This document shows, in pieces, positions 1 to 11,700 of a stretch of DNA of 64,000 nucleotides. The stretch is from Phoebastria nigripes (Eukaryota > Chordata > Aves > Procellariiformes > Diomedeidae): NCBI GenBank assembly GCA_035582835.1, contig JAYKAV010002776.1, forward strand, positions 546,325 to 610,324, in the 5' to 3' direction. Each line of letters starts with the position of its first letter. Positions within the stretch are counted from its first letter, which is position 1. A program made the position numbers and the translations under genes. The notes under the pieces were generated by a model that saw only the letters and a list, made by a program, of their open reading frames with translations, was not told where the DNA came from and did no database searches.

Positions 1-306
1 GGAGTTGAAGCGGCGGCCGCAGTGCGAGTCCAGAGCGGCGGCGGCGGCGGCCGGGGCGGGGGCGGGGGGCCGCCCGGGCAGCAGGGCCCGCGGGGGACGG
101 GCGCGGAGCGGCAGGTGCGAGCTGGGCGCCGACATGGAGCCGGGCGGGTCGCTGCGCTTATGGCCGAAGCCGCGGCAGCGCTCACGGTGCCGCCGCGCGT
201 CCGTCTCGTACCAGGAGTCGGTGCCGATGGCCACGGCCAGGAGGGCGAGGGCGGCGGCAGCCAGGAGCAGCCCGGAGCCGCTCAGCGCCTGAGCCGCAGC
301 CGCCAT
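1..306 (-). CDS. TMEM178-family membrane protein, exon 1 (partial at left edge)
   Basis: Reading the minus strand from the ATG at 306-304 gives 102 open codons running to position 1, so the gene continues to the left. The N-terminus has a hydrophobic segment at about residues 8-29 (Ala/Leu rich), then the motif TDSWYETDARRHRERC at about 29-44, a SHLPLRA stretch near 63-69, a Pro/Ala-rich run at about 70-92, and HCGRRFNS at the edge. TMEM178A and TMEM178B share the (T/S)DHWYETD-RRH---C block after TM1, the LPLR block, and a C--(R)-(Y/F)NS/ATY segment before GLWRKC. TMEM178 proteins are four-pass, claudin-like membrane proteins; TMEM178A acts at the ER and negatively affects NFATc1 and osteoclast differentiation. 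The sequence differs from both mammalian paralogues, so it may be a third family member; I therefore give no symbol. The start has a good context (A at -3, G at +4). Family confidence is high; the identity of the orthologue is uncertain. Confidence 0.82.
   Translation of the reverse strand, partial: MAAAAQALSGSGLLLAAAALALLAVAIGTDSWYETDARRHRERCRGFGHKRSDPPGSMSAPSSHLPLRARPPRALLPGRPPAPAPAAAAAALDSHCGRRFNS
40..80 (+). repeat. GC-rich low-complexity tract with G-runs (poly-Ala/Pro coding on the minus strand)
   Basis: The plus strand has a GGC repeat followed by G4, G5 and G6 runs separated by single C bases, so it could form a G-quadruplex. On the coding (minus) strand the same bases encode the Pro/Ala-rich run at about residues 76-90 of the TMEM178-like protein. 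Such tracts vary in length between species and are often mis-assembled. Confidence 0.6.
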
Positions 307-309
307 CTT
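299..309 (-). promoter_or_regulatory. YY1-like motif over the start codon
   Basis: The minus strand reads AAGATGGCGGC, a full match to the YY1 consensus, and the ATG within it is the predicted start codon. YY1 sites at this position are common in the first exons of CpG-island genes, where they fix transcription start and direction. Binding here is an inference. Confidence 0.5.
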
Positions 310-900
310 ACCGCGCTGGGGGCGGCAGGGGCGGGCGCTTCCCCTGCAGCCCGGCTGGGGGCCTCCGCCCGCCGCCGCGCTGCCCCCGGAAGGGAAACGG
401 GGCCAGCGCCCCCCGCTCCCCGGCACCGCGCCGCGGCAGGCGCCGCCCGGGCCCCGGTTCGGGCTCGGTCCTGCACCCGTGCAGCCCCCGGGGCACTCCG
501 AGCCCGGCCTCAAGGGGTCCCGGGGCCGCTCGCCGCCTCCCGCCGCTTCGAGGATCGGCGCCTCGCCGCCCCCCGCCACAGCGCCCCGCGAGGGGGCCCA
601 GCCCCGGCTCCTGCTCCGCGGCACGAGGCCCCTCATGGCCCGCGCGCCGGTCAACGGCCGCGCTAACGGCCAACAACGGCCCGGCCGCACGCAGCGGAGC
701 AGCCTCGGGGGGAGTCCGTCTCTCGCCCCGAGGCGGTGCGGGGGTGCCCGCGGGCCGGCGGTCGGGCAGGCGGGAGTGGCAGCCACCGGGGGATAACCGG
801 GGGGAAGGGGTGAGCAGGGCCCCCGACCGTTTTCGCGGCTTCTTCTTGCCTCGTACTCGCCTCTCCAACGCCAGAGCTGCCCGNCGGGGCTGGCCTGGGC

Positions 901-3900
901 GGAGGGCAGACATCAGCCCTGCTAACACTAAGATGCCACGGGATCAAGCAGTTTTTAAAACGTGGATGAAATACAAACACCACTAGCAGCAGCGCTTGTT
1001 GGCATTCGGATTACGATTTCTCCTCAACCCTTCATTATCAGTTAATGGAAAGTAAGACCTGAAGAGCTGAAAAATGTCAATATTTTATGCAATGAGAAGC
1101 AGGCTAAATCCAAGCCATTAGTTAAATGCAACATTTCCAAGGGCACAAAATCCCTCTTGATCCTGCTTGTTCTATGGGACTTCTTCCTCCAGCTGCAGCA
1201 CTATCAGTCCCCAAAGCCAGTTGTTAGAGCATCGTCTTCTCAATTCTGGCCTCCAGATAAAATGATCTAGCGATATGGTAAGTGTAAATTACAAATTTAA
1301 TGTCCAGTTTTAAAATCCTTAGTTTTGTTTGTTAAAAGTACTTTAAATTGTCTCCCAGGAGCAACTGTTCAACTGTAGGAGATTCAGATCCTTTCCCCCC
1401 CTTGTCACTTCTTGCTCTCTTGGCCACACCGAGCACAACCTAAATGCCCCCCCCCCCCCCCCAGCACTTCTCCCAGGGACCCTGCCCAGAGCAGAGTACT
1501 ACTTCCCTCCCCAGAGCACTGTGCCTGGTGGAAACAATCAGCAACCACAAATAAAACTCGTTTTAACCACATTTCAGCATGATCCTCTTCAGTAGTTCGC
1601 ACTGGACAGATGGGATTACCATCCATGCAGCTGCACATTAGTGCCTTCAAGGCAGACAAATTGAAAGGACTGCTGTCAAAAGAATTTTCTTACATGTACC
1701 AGCTATATTAAGTCTTCCACATCAAGAATGAAAAATAATTTTCAAGTACAGTCACTGCTCTAGATAACATGGAAAAATCCTTCAATTATAGTAGCTCTTT
1801 CCTGTAAAGATCCCAATATTCACGTTTCCTAAATCTGCAATCCTATTATGTCACCCTACTCTCTACGTCAGTTCCTCAGGCTATAATTTTGGAAGACAGG
1901 GGCTTTGGCGAGACCATCACCTTAGAAAGTTCCCATGTACGAGACTCCTTCCAATTGTTCTCCCCTCTGTGCTACTGCAATTGTCACGGCCAATCTTTGT
2001 GGAGCCTGTGAACCAGGCAGCTGATTAATCCATGTTATTTTTGATTACTTTTGAGAAGAAAAAAGGGATGGGGGAGGGAGGCTCACGGCACAGCCCCACA
2101 GGCAGGGGTACCAGCACAACCAAAGAGTGCAGCATGGCAAAGCCAGGGACAGAGTTTCCAAAATGTACATTGCTGGCAAAGCCCCCAGACCATGAAAACA
2201 TGCCCTTGATCACCTACCTGCCTTCATCTTCTTCCAGCTCTTGGGTTATGGTTTTCCTTCTTCTTAAGAATTCCGGTAAGAACTGAGAGCCATGTACTAC
2301 CATCCAGTATTCATAGGCTGAAAATCTTTCAAATGAAGAGTGGTATAAGACATACTCTGAACCCATGTTTTTGAAGGGTAGAGAAAATCCCCTTAGTCCT
2401 TTCTGGGCAATTCCTACATACAATGTTTGATGAGTGCGCCTTTGTCCCACATGGCAGGTAACCAGCATAGCGTTAATTGGTATCAGATAGGTCTTGAGGT
2501 TTTAAATCACTGATCACAACAAAGTATGGTTGCAAAACTCTCTGGATAGTCAGTTACCATGCAAGTTCTCCCCTCAAAGAGGGGCAACTCACTTGGTGAT
2601 GTTTTTCAGGGAACCCAGACCAGCAGCCAAGAATTATGATCAGACCACACCGCTCCTGGCCCACAGTGCCACAGCAGCAGGAACAGGAAACTGGATTAGA
2701 ACCTTTTCTTTCAATTGTGAAAGTCTGAGGAGTAGAAAGGAGGGCAAGACAGAGCCCAGGCTTCTCTAGACTAACCCAGAGATAGTGCTCTGTAATTCAA
2801 ATGAAATTTGAATTGAATTTGTAATTCAATGAAAAGCAGTAGCTTCAACAAAAACCACACAAACCCACACGGAAAACCATTTATTTCATCTCTATTGTCT
2901 CCATGCAGAGCAGACCAATACAGATGAAGGGGGAAAATGCATAAGAGCAGCTGAAAAAATAGAGCTAGAAAATACGATTCTCTCTGCATTTCCAAAAGTG
3001 ACAAATATGGTGGAGTGATGCTCCATTTCCTCCCAAGGCTCTCCATTCTCAGCCCCAGGGCTGATGTAGTGGAAAACTAAACAAGACCGGTGCTACCTCC
3101 TACCAGCGTATCTTCCCAAGAACCGCAGACTGTCCAGGCCTGTGGTAGCAGCCAAGAAACACAACTCAGAAATTCTTTCTTCTGCGTCATCCACTTTGCA
3201 TTCCTGAATGCTGAGCACAAAATCCTGACTGCGGTTTTCAGTCTTGGTGAGGCTCAGTGCTGATGCAACAACGCCAACTCATGGGCACTCACCTGGCAAT
3301 GCCTCAACTTAAATGCCAGCTTCATTTTGAGAAAGACATCTTGGGAAACAGCAGGCACATCTTTCTGTGCAAACCCGCTTCCTCCAGAGCCCTACTACAG
3401 GGTCCGCTTAGCTTCAGTCCCTGGGAAGGGGGGAGGGGGGGGAGGAGAAAATCCCCCAAAGCTAGAACTAGAGGGTTAGCATACTCCCCCAGTGCCTGCA
3501 GGCTAATCAGATTCATCCTCCTTCCAGGAAAGCAGGAAGTGGATGCTACCTTCAGACTTCGTGACAATTGAATGATAGAGGGAGTAGTTGGCAAAGGAAG
3601 GCAACTTTGTAAAGAGGAATAAAAAAATTGCACTAAACCTCCCTCGTTGTTGCAGTGAAACTAGTTACTGATGTAAGCCTGGGGTAAGGAAAGCTGAAAA
3701 AATTTTAGACAGCAGTTCCTGGGCAGAGAGAACTGCAAGCATGAGCTCTCCAGCGCTCTCTGAAAAGTAGGACAAGAGCTGTCACAAAAAAAGAACTGTG
3801 TTAACAGTTCAGGAATCTCTTAGGGAAGTAAATGCCTCTGCTGTGGGCAGCATACCTGCCTCGTTGCTCTGACCCAAATCGCCCTCTCACGGGATGAGCC

Positions 3901-5144
3901 CTCTTGATAAGGCCCTGTGCAGACTGGAGAGCTGTACTGATTTACAAAAGCTGTTTAAAGACAGAGCTGAGTTGGTGCAATTCACATTGTGGAAACTGTT
4001 TTGTGTCCAACGACTCTGCTAGTTCAATTAGACCTGTTTTTAAACAGATTTAAGCAAAGTGAGGATAAGCTCTGCAGAAGGGATGATCTAGTAATTGTGC
4101 ACATCTCTGTGGCAACAAAACATCCATGTGGAACGATGGCCTGGTCAGCCCCGTGAGCTGGGATGTGGGCAAAGCACTAGAAATGTCATTTATTTTTATC
4201 AGTCTCAAATTGCCAAAAATTTTACCCCAAATATCACACAACAGAAAGCTCCTCTTAAAGCATACTTATTATCACCCTTTCATACCCCTTTCTCTCCTTA
4301 CTTAGCACACAGCTTTTCCAGACCCATTTTTAAAAATCTTTTCACCAGCAGTTTTACCCTTCTCATTTCACCCTCCCTCCAGTATTCTCTGCTGCTGTGC
4401 CCCTTCCTTTAAGGGCTGTCAGTATTATTTCTTATCCATTCATCCCCAACAGACTAACTCCACTGTGAGGTAAGAAGCCCAGAGATAGACTACCATCTAT
4501 ATTTTTGGTTATAGCGTGCTCTTAAATAGTCTACACTGAACAGAGGAAAAGCTAACCTGGGGTTATCAGCTGCTGACCAGGCTGTAGTGTTCAACTATTG
4601 CTCAAACTGCCCAGACCTCTGCCATGACAGTCTAGGGCTGCTGTAGCACACCAGGCAGGGCTAACATGCTACACCTCAAGAGAGCTCTGAAACGTGGTGT
4701 GGGGCAGATGGTGGGTGAGTCAGGTCTCGAGAGCAGGCTCAGAGCCATATTCAGCTAATGGTTATGAGGAGAGGGAGCTCAGTCGCAACAACTACATGGC
4801 TTTCCTTCCAGATGTAGGTGAGCTGGTAATATGGCAATAGAAGAAATATTTACTGAACATTTTTCAGATAAACAGTTAGGCTGTGCTGGCTATTGGAGTG
4901 GTTAGGGCTGAGGCAAGTAATCTCCAAGCCGAGCCATTTAATTGTAGTGACTTATCCTGAAGTGCCTCAAGCTTTTGGCTCGATTTCAACATAAACAAAT
5001 ACAAAATAGACCAAAGATGTGGACTGCTGAGGCTAATACTACCTTTAGGAACAAGTGATGTCAATGAAAAGCCAGAGATCAAGTTGGAAAGGGTCCTTTC
5101 CGCTCTGTCTCATAGCACCGTAACTTCTCATGGGTAGGGAGTTC
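901..5144. other. Intergenic, no gene recognised
   Basis: This stretch lies between the TMEM178-like promoter and the 3' end of SLC39A13. ORFs on both strands are short (105 codons or fewer), have no recognisable family motif and are not framed by splice signals. The only clear structure is the poly-C tract at 1447-1462. I see no RNA gene. Confidence 0.6.
1447..1462 (+). repeat. Poly-C tract (16 C)
   Basis: An uninterrupted run of 16 C bases. It is simple sequence whose length is likely unstable and prone to sequencing error. Confidence 0.9.
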
Positions 5145-5160
5145 TGGCTAAAGCTGTTAG

Positions 5161-5166
5161 TTTATT
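5161..5166 (-). terminator. SLC39A13: Polyadenylation signal of SLC39A13
   Basis: The plus strand TTTATT is a canonical AATAAA on the minus strand, about 490 bases downstream of the SLC39A13 stop codon. Cleavage would be expected about 10-30 bases further on, near 5131-5151. It is the closest canonical signal I noticed after the stop. Confidence 0.65.
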
Positions 5167-5372
5167 GTAGCTTTGCCATCCCTGTTCTGCCTCCAGCCCT
5201 TAGAGTGGTAGGAGAAGTCCTTCCTCTTCATCAGCTACAGGAGTCACCTCTGTTGTTTTCACACAAGAGCTTAGGAGGTGCAGTTCCATCAGAATGAACC
5301 AAATTAAACATTGTCCATTCGTTGTGCAGCAGTTGTTCAGTTCATTTCTGCTCACTGTATCTTTTGCTCCAT

Positions 5373-5440
5373 AAAAAAACAAAACAAAACACCAAAAACC
5401 AACAACAAAAAAAACCCCAAACCAAACAAAACCAAAAACG
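5373..5440 (+). repeat. A/C-rich low-complexity tract
   Basis: Imperfect AAAAC and ACCAAA units over about 65 bp. It lies inside the predicted SLC39A13 3' UTR. Confidence 0.8.
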
Positions 5441-5653
5441 GAAGCCCTGATGTGTGGATTTTAGCAGAACAGGGATAGGAGAGCCAGGGAACGAAGTCCT
5501 GCACACCCAGACCTCTTTCTCACCTGCTTCTCATACTAGCAGCCAGATCTGCACGCACACACATAGGAAGTAACATTAGTGTTCCTTATTGCTTTGTAAC
5601 AGCTCAGAGTCACTGCGGTGGCTCTGGGAGGCATCATGAGGTCTGCGCTGAGG

Positions 5654-5729
5654 TCACTCAGTTGTGAGCGAGAGTAGCACCATGACTGTAATGCCTGTAC
5701 ACAGGAGCAGAATTTGCTGCAGGGAGTTC
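5654..5729 (-). CDS. SLC39A13: SLC39A13 last coding exon
   Basis: The acceptor is TTTCTTTCTCAG|GAAC. It encodes [20 protein letters not shown] and then LTTE-stop, the terminal TM segment. Human ZIP13 ends with RSLQQLLLLCAGIVVMVLFSLFVD, so this is a clear match. Total coding length is divisible by three only with this exon, which supports the whole model. Confidence 0.93.
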
Positions 5730-8700
5730 CTGAGAAAGAAACAGCAAAATTAGGAGGAGCCATAGACCAATCCCAATAGGCAGCAGCGTAGAGGCTCACG
5801 AATGGTTTGCCCTTCCAAATCTACCACAAGGAGAACACAACAGCTCTATGAAGCCACTAACACAGCTGAGAAGACTCTTTCCCAGCACCCCAAGCAAAGA
5901 AGTTGTCTATAAACTGACAGGTATTTGTTCCACTCAGTTGCAAGGCCCAACTTCAGGTTTCAAAATCAATTTAAGCTGATTCAGTCATGCAGCTACGCAG
6001 GTATATATTCCTGTCCATTCTCTCACAAGAGAACCAGGACATCTTCACATCTGAAGTATGTTCACAGATACTTTAGGGACCTCATCCAGCTAACAACTAC
6101 AGTTACAAAAAATAAAAAAAAAAGCTGATGAATTTTGCCATTCTTTTAGCACCATCTCAGGTTTATGCTGGATTGAAGTGACTACGTACCTACCACCTCT
6201 GCATACTCTGCCAACAGCTCTGCCAGCACAAGAGGTTACCAACCCAAAAGCAAGCTCCCAACTGGTCATTAACATTTCTCCACCAGAGCTTCCTGCCTCC
6301 TCAGATGTAACTGTGGAGCTGTTTTTTGAGCACTTCCTTAACTGTTTCAGTCAAAATGAACTAGGTGAGCCAAGACTTCTTATTTAAACTACTGAAGTTA
6401 CCTGTCTCGCTACAACTGAAACAGGAGGGAACATTTAGGGGCAGCTCTGCCAGCAGACCTGAGAGGGCCTTTACTGTGGTACAGATGGATTTGGACCTGC
6501 TACAGCCTTAATCAGGCTGCAAGAAACGAGAATAATACAAATGAGGGGAGGCCAAATATACCAAAATATATATACCAGTGTAGAAGAGAGATGACTGAGA
6601 TGGGATACAATAACAGACTATGAAAATGCTAAATGATGAAGAGAATAAAACTATTATTTTCTACTCACACAGCAACACAGCAGCATCTAATCAAAATTAA
6701 TAAGCAAGAGGCTAAAAAACAAATAATAAAGAAGCATCGTTTAACACAGTGCAGTCAAACTATGCAAACTTGCTGCCAAAGGGAGATTGCAGAAGCCCAA
6801 AGTAATGGATAGGGTCAAAAAGGGATGAGAGAAGCATGTGAAGGATAGGTTCATGTGTGGTTATCAGACACACACACCTCTATGGGGCCCTGGTTTGGAC
6901 AGTCCCTAAACCAGTACATGCCAGAAGCTGACAAGACAGACTGGGGAATGGGTCACCTTACTGGACGTGTTTGTGAGCAACCTGCTTTAGCTGGTCATGC
7001 TACATACTGCATTAGCACAATCTTTGGGACTGACCCAGCTGAAGGTTCTCATGTTTTATAGGGTCTTTGTAGTTCCATAGATGCAATAGCTAGCACAGCA
7101 GTCTATCCAGATTCCAGCCTTGCCCATGGGATTTGGAAAGCTGGCATTCATGTGCTCCCAGAACAGGCATGGGGAAGGGTTATATCCCTGGCAGCAAGAA
7201 TTGCTGCAGCAGAACAGGAGGGAGCACTTACCAAGGATTCTTTTCCTCCAGGAGATCAGGCACAACATTTACCAAGGCAATATACAGAAATCCTCCAGAA
7301 GTGAAAGGAAGGATCCAGGCTACCGTTTCCCCTGCACAATACAGAAAGCTTTTGTTATTACTGAGACAAAGCCATGGGGGAGAACAGAGAAGGGAAAGAA
7401 GATGCACACATGGAGACAATAGCCCCCCCCGCCATTCCTACAGAGGTCCCAGGGAGCCTTACCTGCTCCTTTTGGTGACTGAGCACATATTGCAAAGCAG
7501 GCTCCTAGAATCCCCCCCAGAGCTGTGGAAAGCTGCATCTTGGCTGCACTCCAGCGGTCAAAGCCAGCCCGAAGTAGGATTGCAAAGTCTCCAACCTAAG
7601 AAAACCAAAAGCTGGCAGTTAATGAATATGAACATTCTCAGTCACAAAGACCATCCGTAACAAGACTAGTGCTTCAAGACTGTTTCTAGTTTTCCATGTT
7701 GCCAGTCTCCCAGAGGGAGCAGCTTTCAAAAGAAAATGTTAAGCAGACCCAGCCCTCCTCTTAGTAGATGAAGCACCCTTGTAATCCCTCATGATGGCAG
7801 GATACAAAGCCCTCTCACCTCATGTGGGATTTCATGCAGGAGAATGGCCATTGTGGTTAGGAACCCAACCTGTAGCAGAGGAGAGAAGGTGATTAGGAAA
7901 CAGTCCCCCAGCTCTGAGAGATGAGACTTTCATCAGCATGTCAAGGCCCCTTTCTCCAAGTTAAGACTTGTTACTCAGAGTTTAGAACTATTCAACAAAA
8001 GGGTAGATGAGCTAACCCTTCCCCTAATGCCAGTACAAATGACTAACATGTCCCAAGTTTGAAGAAGCTCTGCATCAGAGGGTCAGGATAGGGTTGCTTT
8101 TTACTGTAGTCTCCATTTTCTCAGAAACTTCCAGAAAATAGGAGGGAACTCCTCACATCTTTGGGTTTTTTGCATGTTGCATCACACTTGAGAACAGGCC
8201 TCTCCAGTTCAGTACACAGCTGGTGGCAGAAACCTTACCTTTCTGCTAACCAGGAAGCTGGCTGCTACTGCCAGGCCGTGTGTAAAGTTATCAATGGTGT
8301 TGGCCAGCAGATTGAGGTATCCACTAATCTGCAAAGAGAAGGAAGAGCCCCTGATAAAGGAAGAGACATAACAAGAGAAAAGAAAGCACATGGCTTAGAC
8401 ACAGGTTATACAGAGTCACGATCAGATGGGAAAGGTCAGGACATGGCACTTCTGGTGAAGATCTTAAACTATGTCAGTGCTCAAGTACAAATTAAATGTT
8501 ATGTTCAGTTTTAGAGTAAACTAAGTTTTACGGTAGGCAAGTATTGTCTGAGATTAGGATAATCATCTTATGCAAATCACAGAGAGCTCTAGAAACAGAA
8601 AGAGAAAGGAAAAAGAAGAAGCCAAAANGCAAGAATATATCTGATTCTAAATTGAACGAATTTTAGGTAACACTGACTAATTTACACTTCAAATATGACC

Positions 8701-11700
8701 TGACCTTGTTTTCTAGTCATGTACTTTAATATCCAACTGTTAAATATCTCCTCTTCAAAAGCTGGCAAGAATAATGCAACAGAACAAATGCAGCTGAAAT
8801 GGCTTTTTATAACTAAACAAATCTTCAAGCATTGTACTAAAAAAGCTTATGCTTGTGGGTTTGCTTTCCCTTAACAAAGAATAAAAAGAGAAGATAGTGA
8901 TGACAGTCACCAAAAAACCACCTACTGGAAGGCTGGATAGCATCTATGTGCATTTGCATATAAACACATTTCTTAAAATTATAAGCATAAAGCAGCTTCC
9001 TTCCTCACAAGTCCATCTCCATGTTAGACTTCCCTATCATGCTAACTATGGTCATCTCCAGACAAATTCTGAGTATTTGACCTAAAGTGATTTATGAGGG
9101 TACCACCCCAGCTCTTTTGCTCACAGGTTTTGGGTTTTTTTTTTTCCATTAGATTTAACAAAAACTACTGCGTGTGGGTCCTGAGATACTGCAGTTCACT
9201 ATATGGCACTGCAGTTTAAATTATTATCAAACCAGGTGTTAGCCAATACATCAGGCTGTCTCTGGACTGCAAGAACTAAGCTGGCATACATTAACTCCAG
9301 CTATAGGGCAGCATCCAGTGAGTGGAGAGACTGTCTAGAAACTGTGANGCATCAACCTCTTACTTCACCACAGCATCAGGTGCCAAAGTTCAGCTGGAAA
9401 AACACAAGTGCTGATGGGTTTCATGAGGCCTTTTTGGTCTTCTGCTCTTCCCTGTTTCTATCAAACTCTGCTTGGGGCATCTTTTCTTCCTGCTATCTGT
9501 ATGCCACAGCTCAGGTCGGGCTTTCTGTCAAGTCTTTCCCTCCAAAGCACCACCTTTCTGCAGGGCACTTCTACTGCACAATCAGGACATCTTTATAGGC
9601 TCTAAACTTTTAAAAGTGCATTGATGATTAAATACAAAAATAAAGAATTAAGCAAAGCCTAACTACAGATCACATTTAAGTAAGAATCTAAGTAACATCT
9701 CCACAATGGATGCAGAAGTTCCCTGCATGTTTTTGTAAGAAGGGGAACACAAAGGGATGCATGCAGGCAGACCCATGAACGCAGCAGTTTTACTTCTCAT
9801 TCCTCATTTTCAGTCAAATATGACTGTCTAAAATTTCTCCTTTTCATGTTGGGATTTTACGTGATTGTGTTTTCCCCACAGGCTAATAATAATTATTCAC
9901 GTGAGTTTTACACAAAAATGCTTTCCCATACCACTGTATAGGGAAAAAAATAGACTTCATGATTAAAGCATTATGACTTTTTCTTGTCAGTGGCTTGGGC
10001 AAAAGCTGTCACTGAAAGAAGCAAAGCCTTGGAGTGCTCAGAAATAAATTGGGTTGATTTGACAGTTATGAGCCTCTGACATTTACATTCTGCGAATTCC
10101 TAATAGGATGTTCTCGTTGCTCATAAAGAGCACAGCCAGATGAAGTGTTTATGTTCATGCTTCAGAATTAATGTCACTGTGCAATAAAACATACTTCTAC
10201 AAATCAGCAAGGACCCCATGTGCCACAGGGAAAAAGAAAGAATAAGCAAGGCAAAAGTACTCTACAATGTTTTTACTTGTTGAGGGAATAAAGGCTGCAA
10301 TGCAGGACAGAACTGATCTAGGTTTGGGTGCAAAGGAAGCCTCCCACCTGCAGTTTTCAAGCTAGGACAAATTATTACAGCAGCAGCTAATGAGCAGAAG
10401 TTCTAATATATATGGACAAAGGACGACTGATTACGGCTTACTAATCATCAAGCTCTGAAGGGTGACTTTGTTTGTTTGTTAAATAGTATCTTTCCCTTTT
10501 TATTTTCTGAAAAAAAGGGGGTTACTGAGTGAACAGTAGAACCAAAGAATTCTGGCTTGCTATGGCTTTCTCTCTTTTCTTTGCAAGCACCTACTTTGCT
10601 CACTTCCAGCAACACTGTTTCCCTGCATGTCCCTTCCCCACTCTGCACTGCATGACAGGCACTTCCCCACCAGGTAGGGGCAGTGAGACTTACCTGCTGA
10701 TCTGCCAACCAGGTGGACCTGCCAAGCAGCATGCAACATCTAAGTTCTGCCAGAGTTTTTCAACGGGGCATTAGTTTGCATTCCTCCTCTACCGCCATGC
10801 TGATTTTTATGGAACTTGCAGAAATTTGATTACCCTCAAGACTTCTATCCTCTCTTGAACTCGAGTAAAATTAATTACGGGTTCAAAAGTTATTGAAAAT
10901 GTAGGGCAGAACAGATGGACAGGCAGATGGATGTTGCCTAAGGAAACAGGCTAACAACGCAGGAATATCTTGGTAGTTTTGGTGATTTCCCCGCTACCAG
11001 AAAGACTATTAAAATATTCAGATTATATGCTCAGAAGGTAGAAAGTTAAAACTACACACGTTAACTCATTAGTTTCTATTTCATGCATATTGACAACAGT
11101 CTCTAAGACTGAACAGACATGTTAGGTCTAGACAACCATGGAGAGCCCTTCTAGCTTTAAAATCCTTCTACATAACACAACTGAAAGAATCTCATTCAAT
11201 TTCTGCACGAAGCCCATTGTTTCTTAAGATATAGTGTACCTTGNAGAAAGCAGCTTAAATCACAGCTTAAAGCCCACAAGTGACAAAGAATCTACTATTT
11301 CTCTAAGGTAAGTTGGTCCACTGGCAAGTTACCCTCAGTTACAGAGTTGTCTTTGATTTCTAGTCTGCTACTGTTTGGTATAGCTTTAACTATTCAAATT
11401 TAGTCATGCCTCTCACATGGGTATTTGTACACTTTAAGTCACCCCTGATCTGTCACGTCTACAGAGCTAAAGACTAAAGAAAACCACTTCTTACCACGTA
11501 CTGCAAACCTAAAATAATTATTTCAGCTCTTTCTGGATCCCTTTACAAATTATCAGTAGTATTTTGGATGTTGTGAATAACACTACTGGAAAAAGTCAGA
11601 CAGCTGTTTTATTACCACTGTATAGAAAGAGGAACACTTGCCTCTTCTCTTACATACTATTTCCTACTCACCCATCCTCCTGGCTGTAGCATCATAATGG

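Larger units (their letters stand above)
1..900 (-). promoter_or_regulatory. CpG island over the 5' end of the TMEM178-like gene
   Basis: About 900 bp is very GC-rich with dense CpG, then drops abruptly to AT-rich sequence after about 900. It covers exon 1 and about 600 bp upstream of the start codon on the minus strand. This is typical of a TATA-less CpG-island promoter. No TATA box is obvious, and the exact transcription start cannot be fixed from sequence alone. Confidence 0.8.
5145..5653 (-). other. SLC39A13: SLC39A13 3' UTR (predicted)
   Basis: This runs from the TGA at 5656-5654 to the predicted poly(A) site. It contains the A/C-rich low-complexity tract at about 5373-5440, which is T/G-rich in the transcript. 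The left end is approximate because cleavage is inferred from the AATAAA at 5161-5166. Confidence 0.6.

Noticed and set aside
22..928. Long plus- and minus-strand ORFs at 22-666, 308-928 and 479-796
   Set aside because: They are shadows in the first CpG island; only the minus frame from 306 to 1 has a recognisable protein.
901..5144. Search for PSMC3, which follows SLC39A13 in human
   Set aside because: No AAA-ATPase motifs or exons seen on either strand between SLC39A13 and the TMEM178-like gene.
7056..7268. Minus-strand 70-codon ORF as the end of ZIP13
   Set aside because: It is in a different frame from the 7232-7331 exon; the true last exon is at 5654-5729, which restores the LQQ-LLLC-GI-VMVL terminus and frame.
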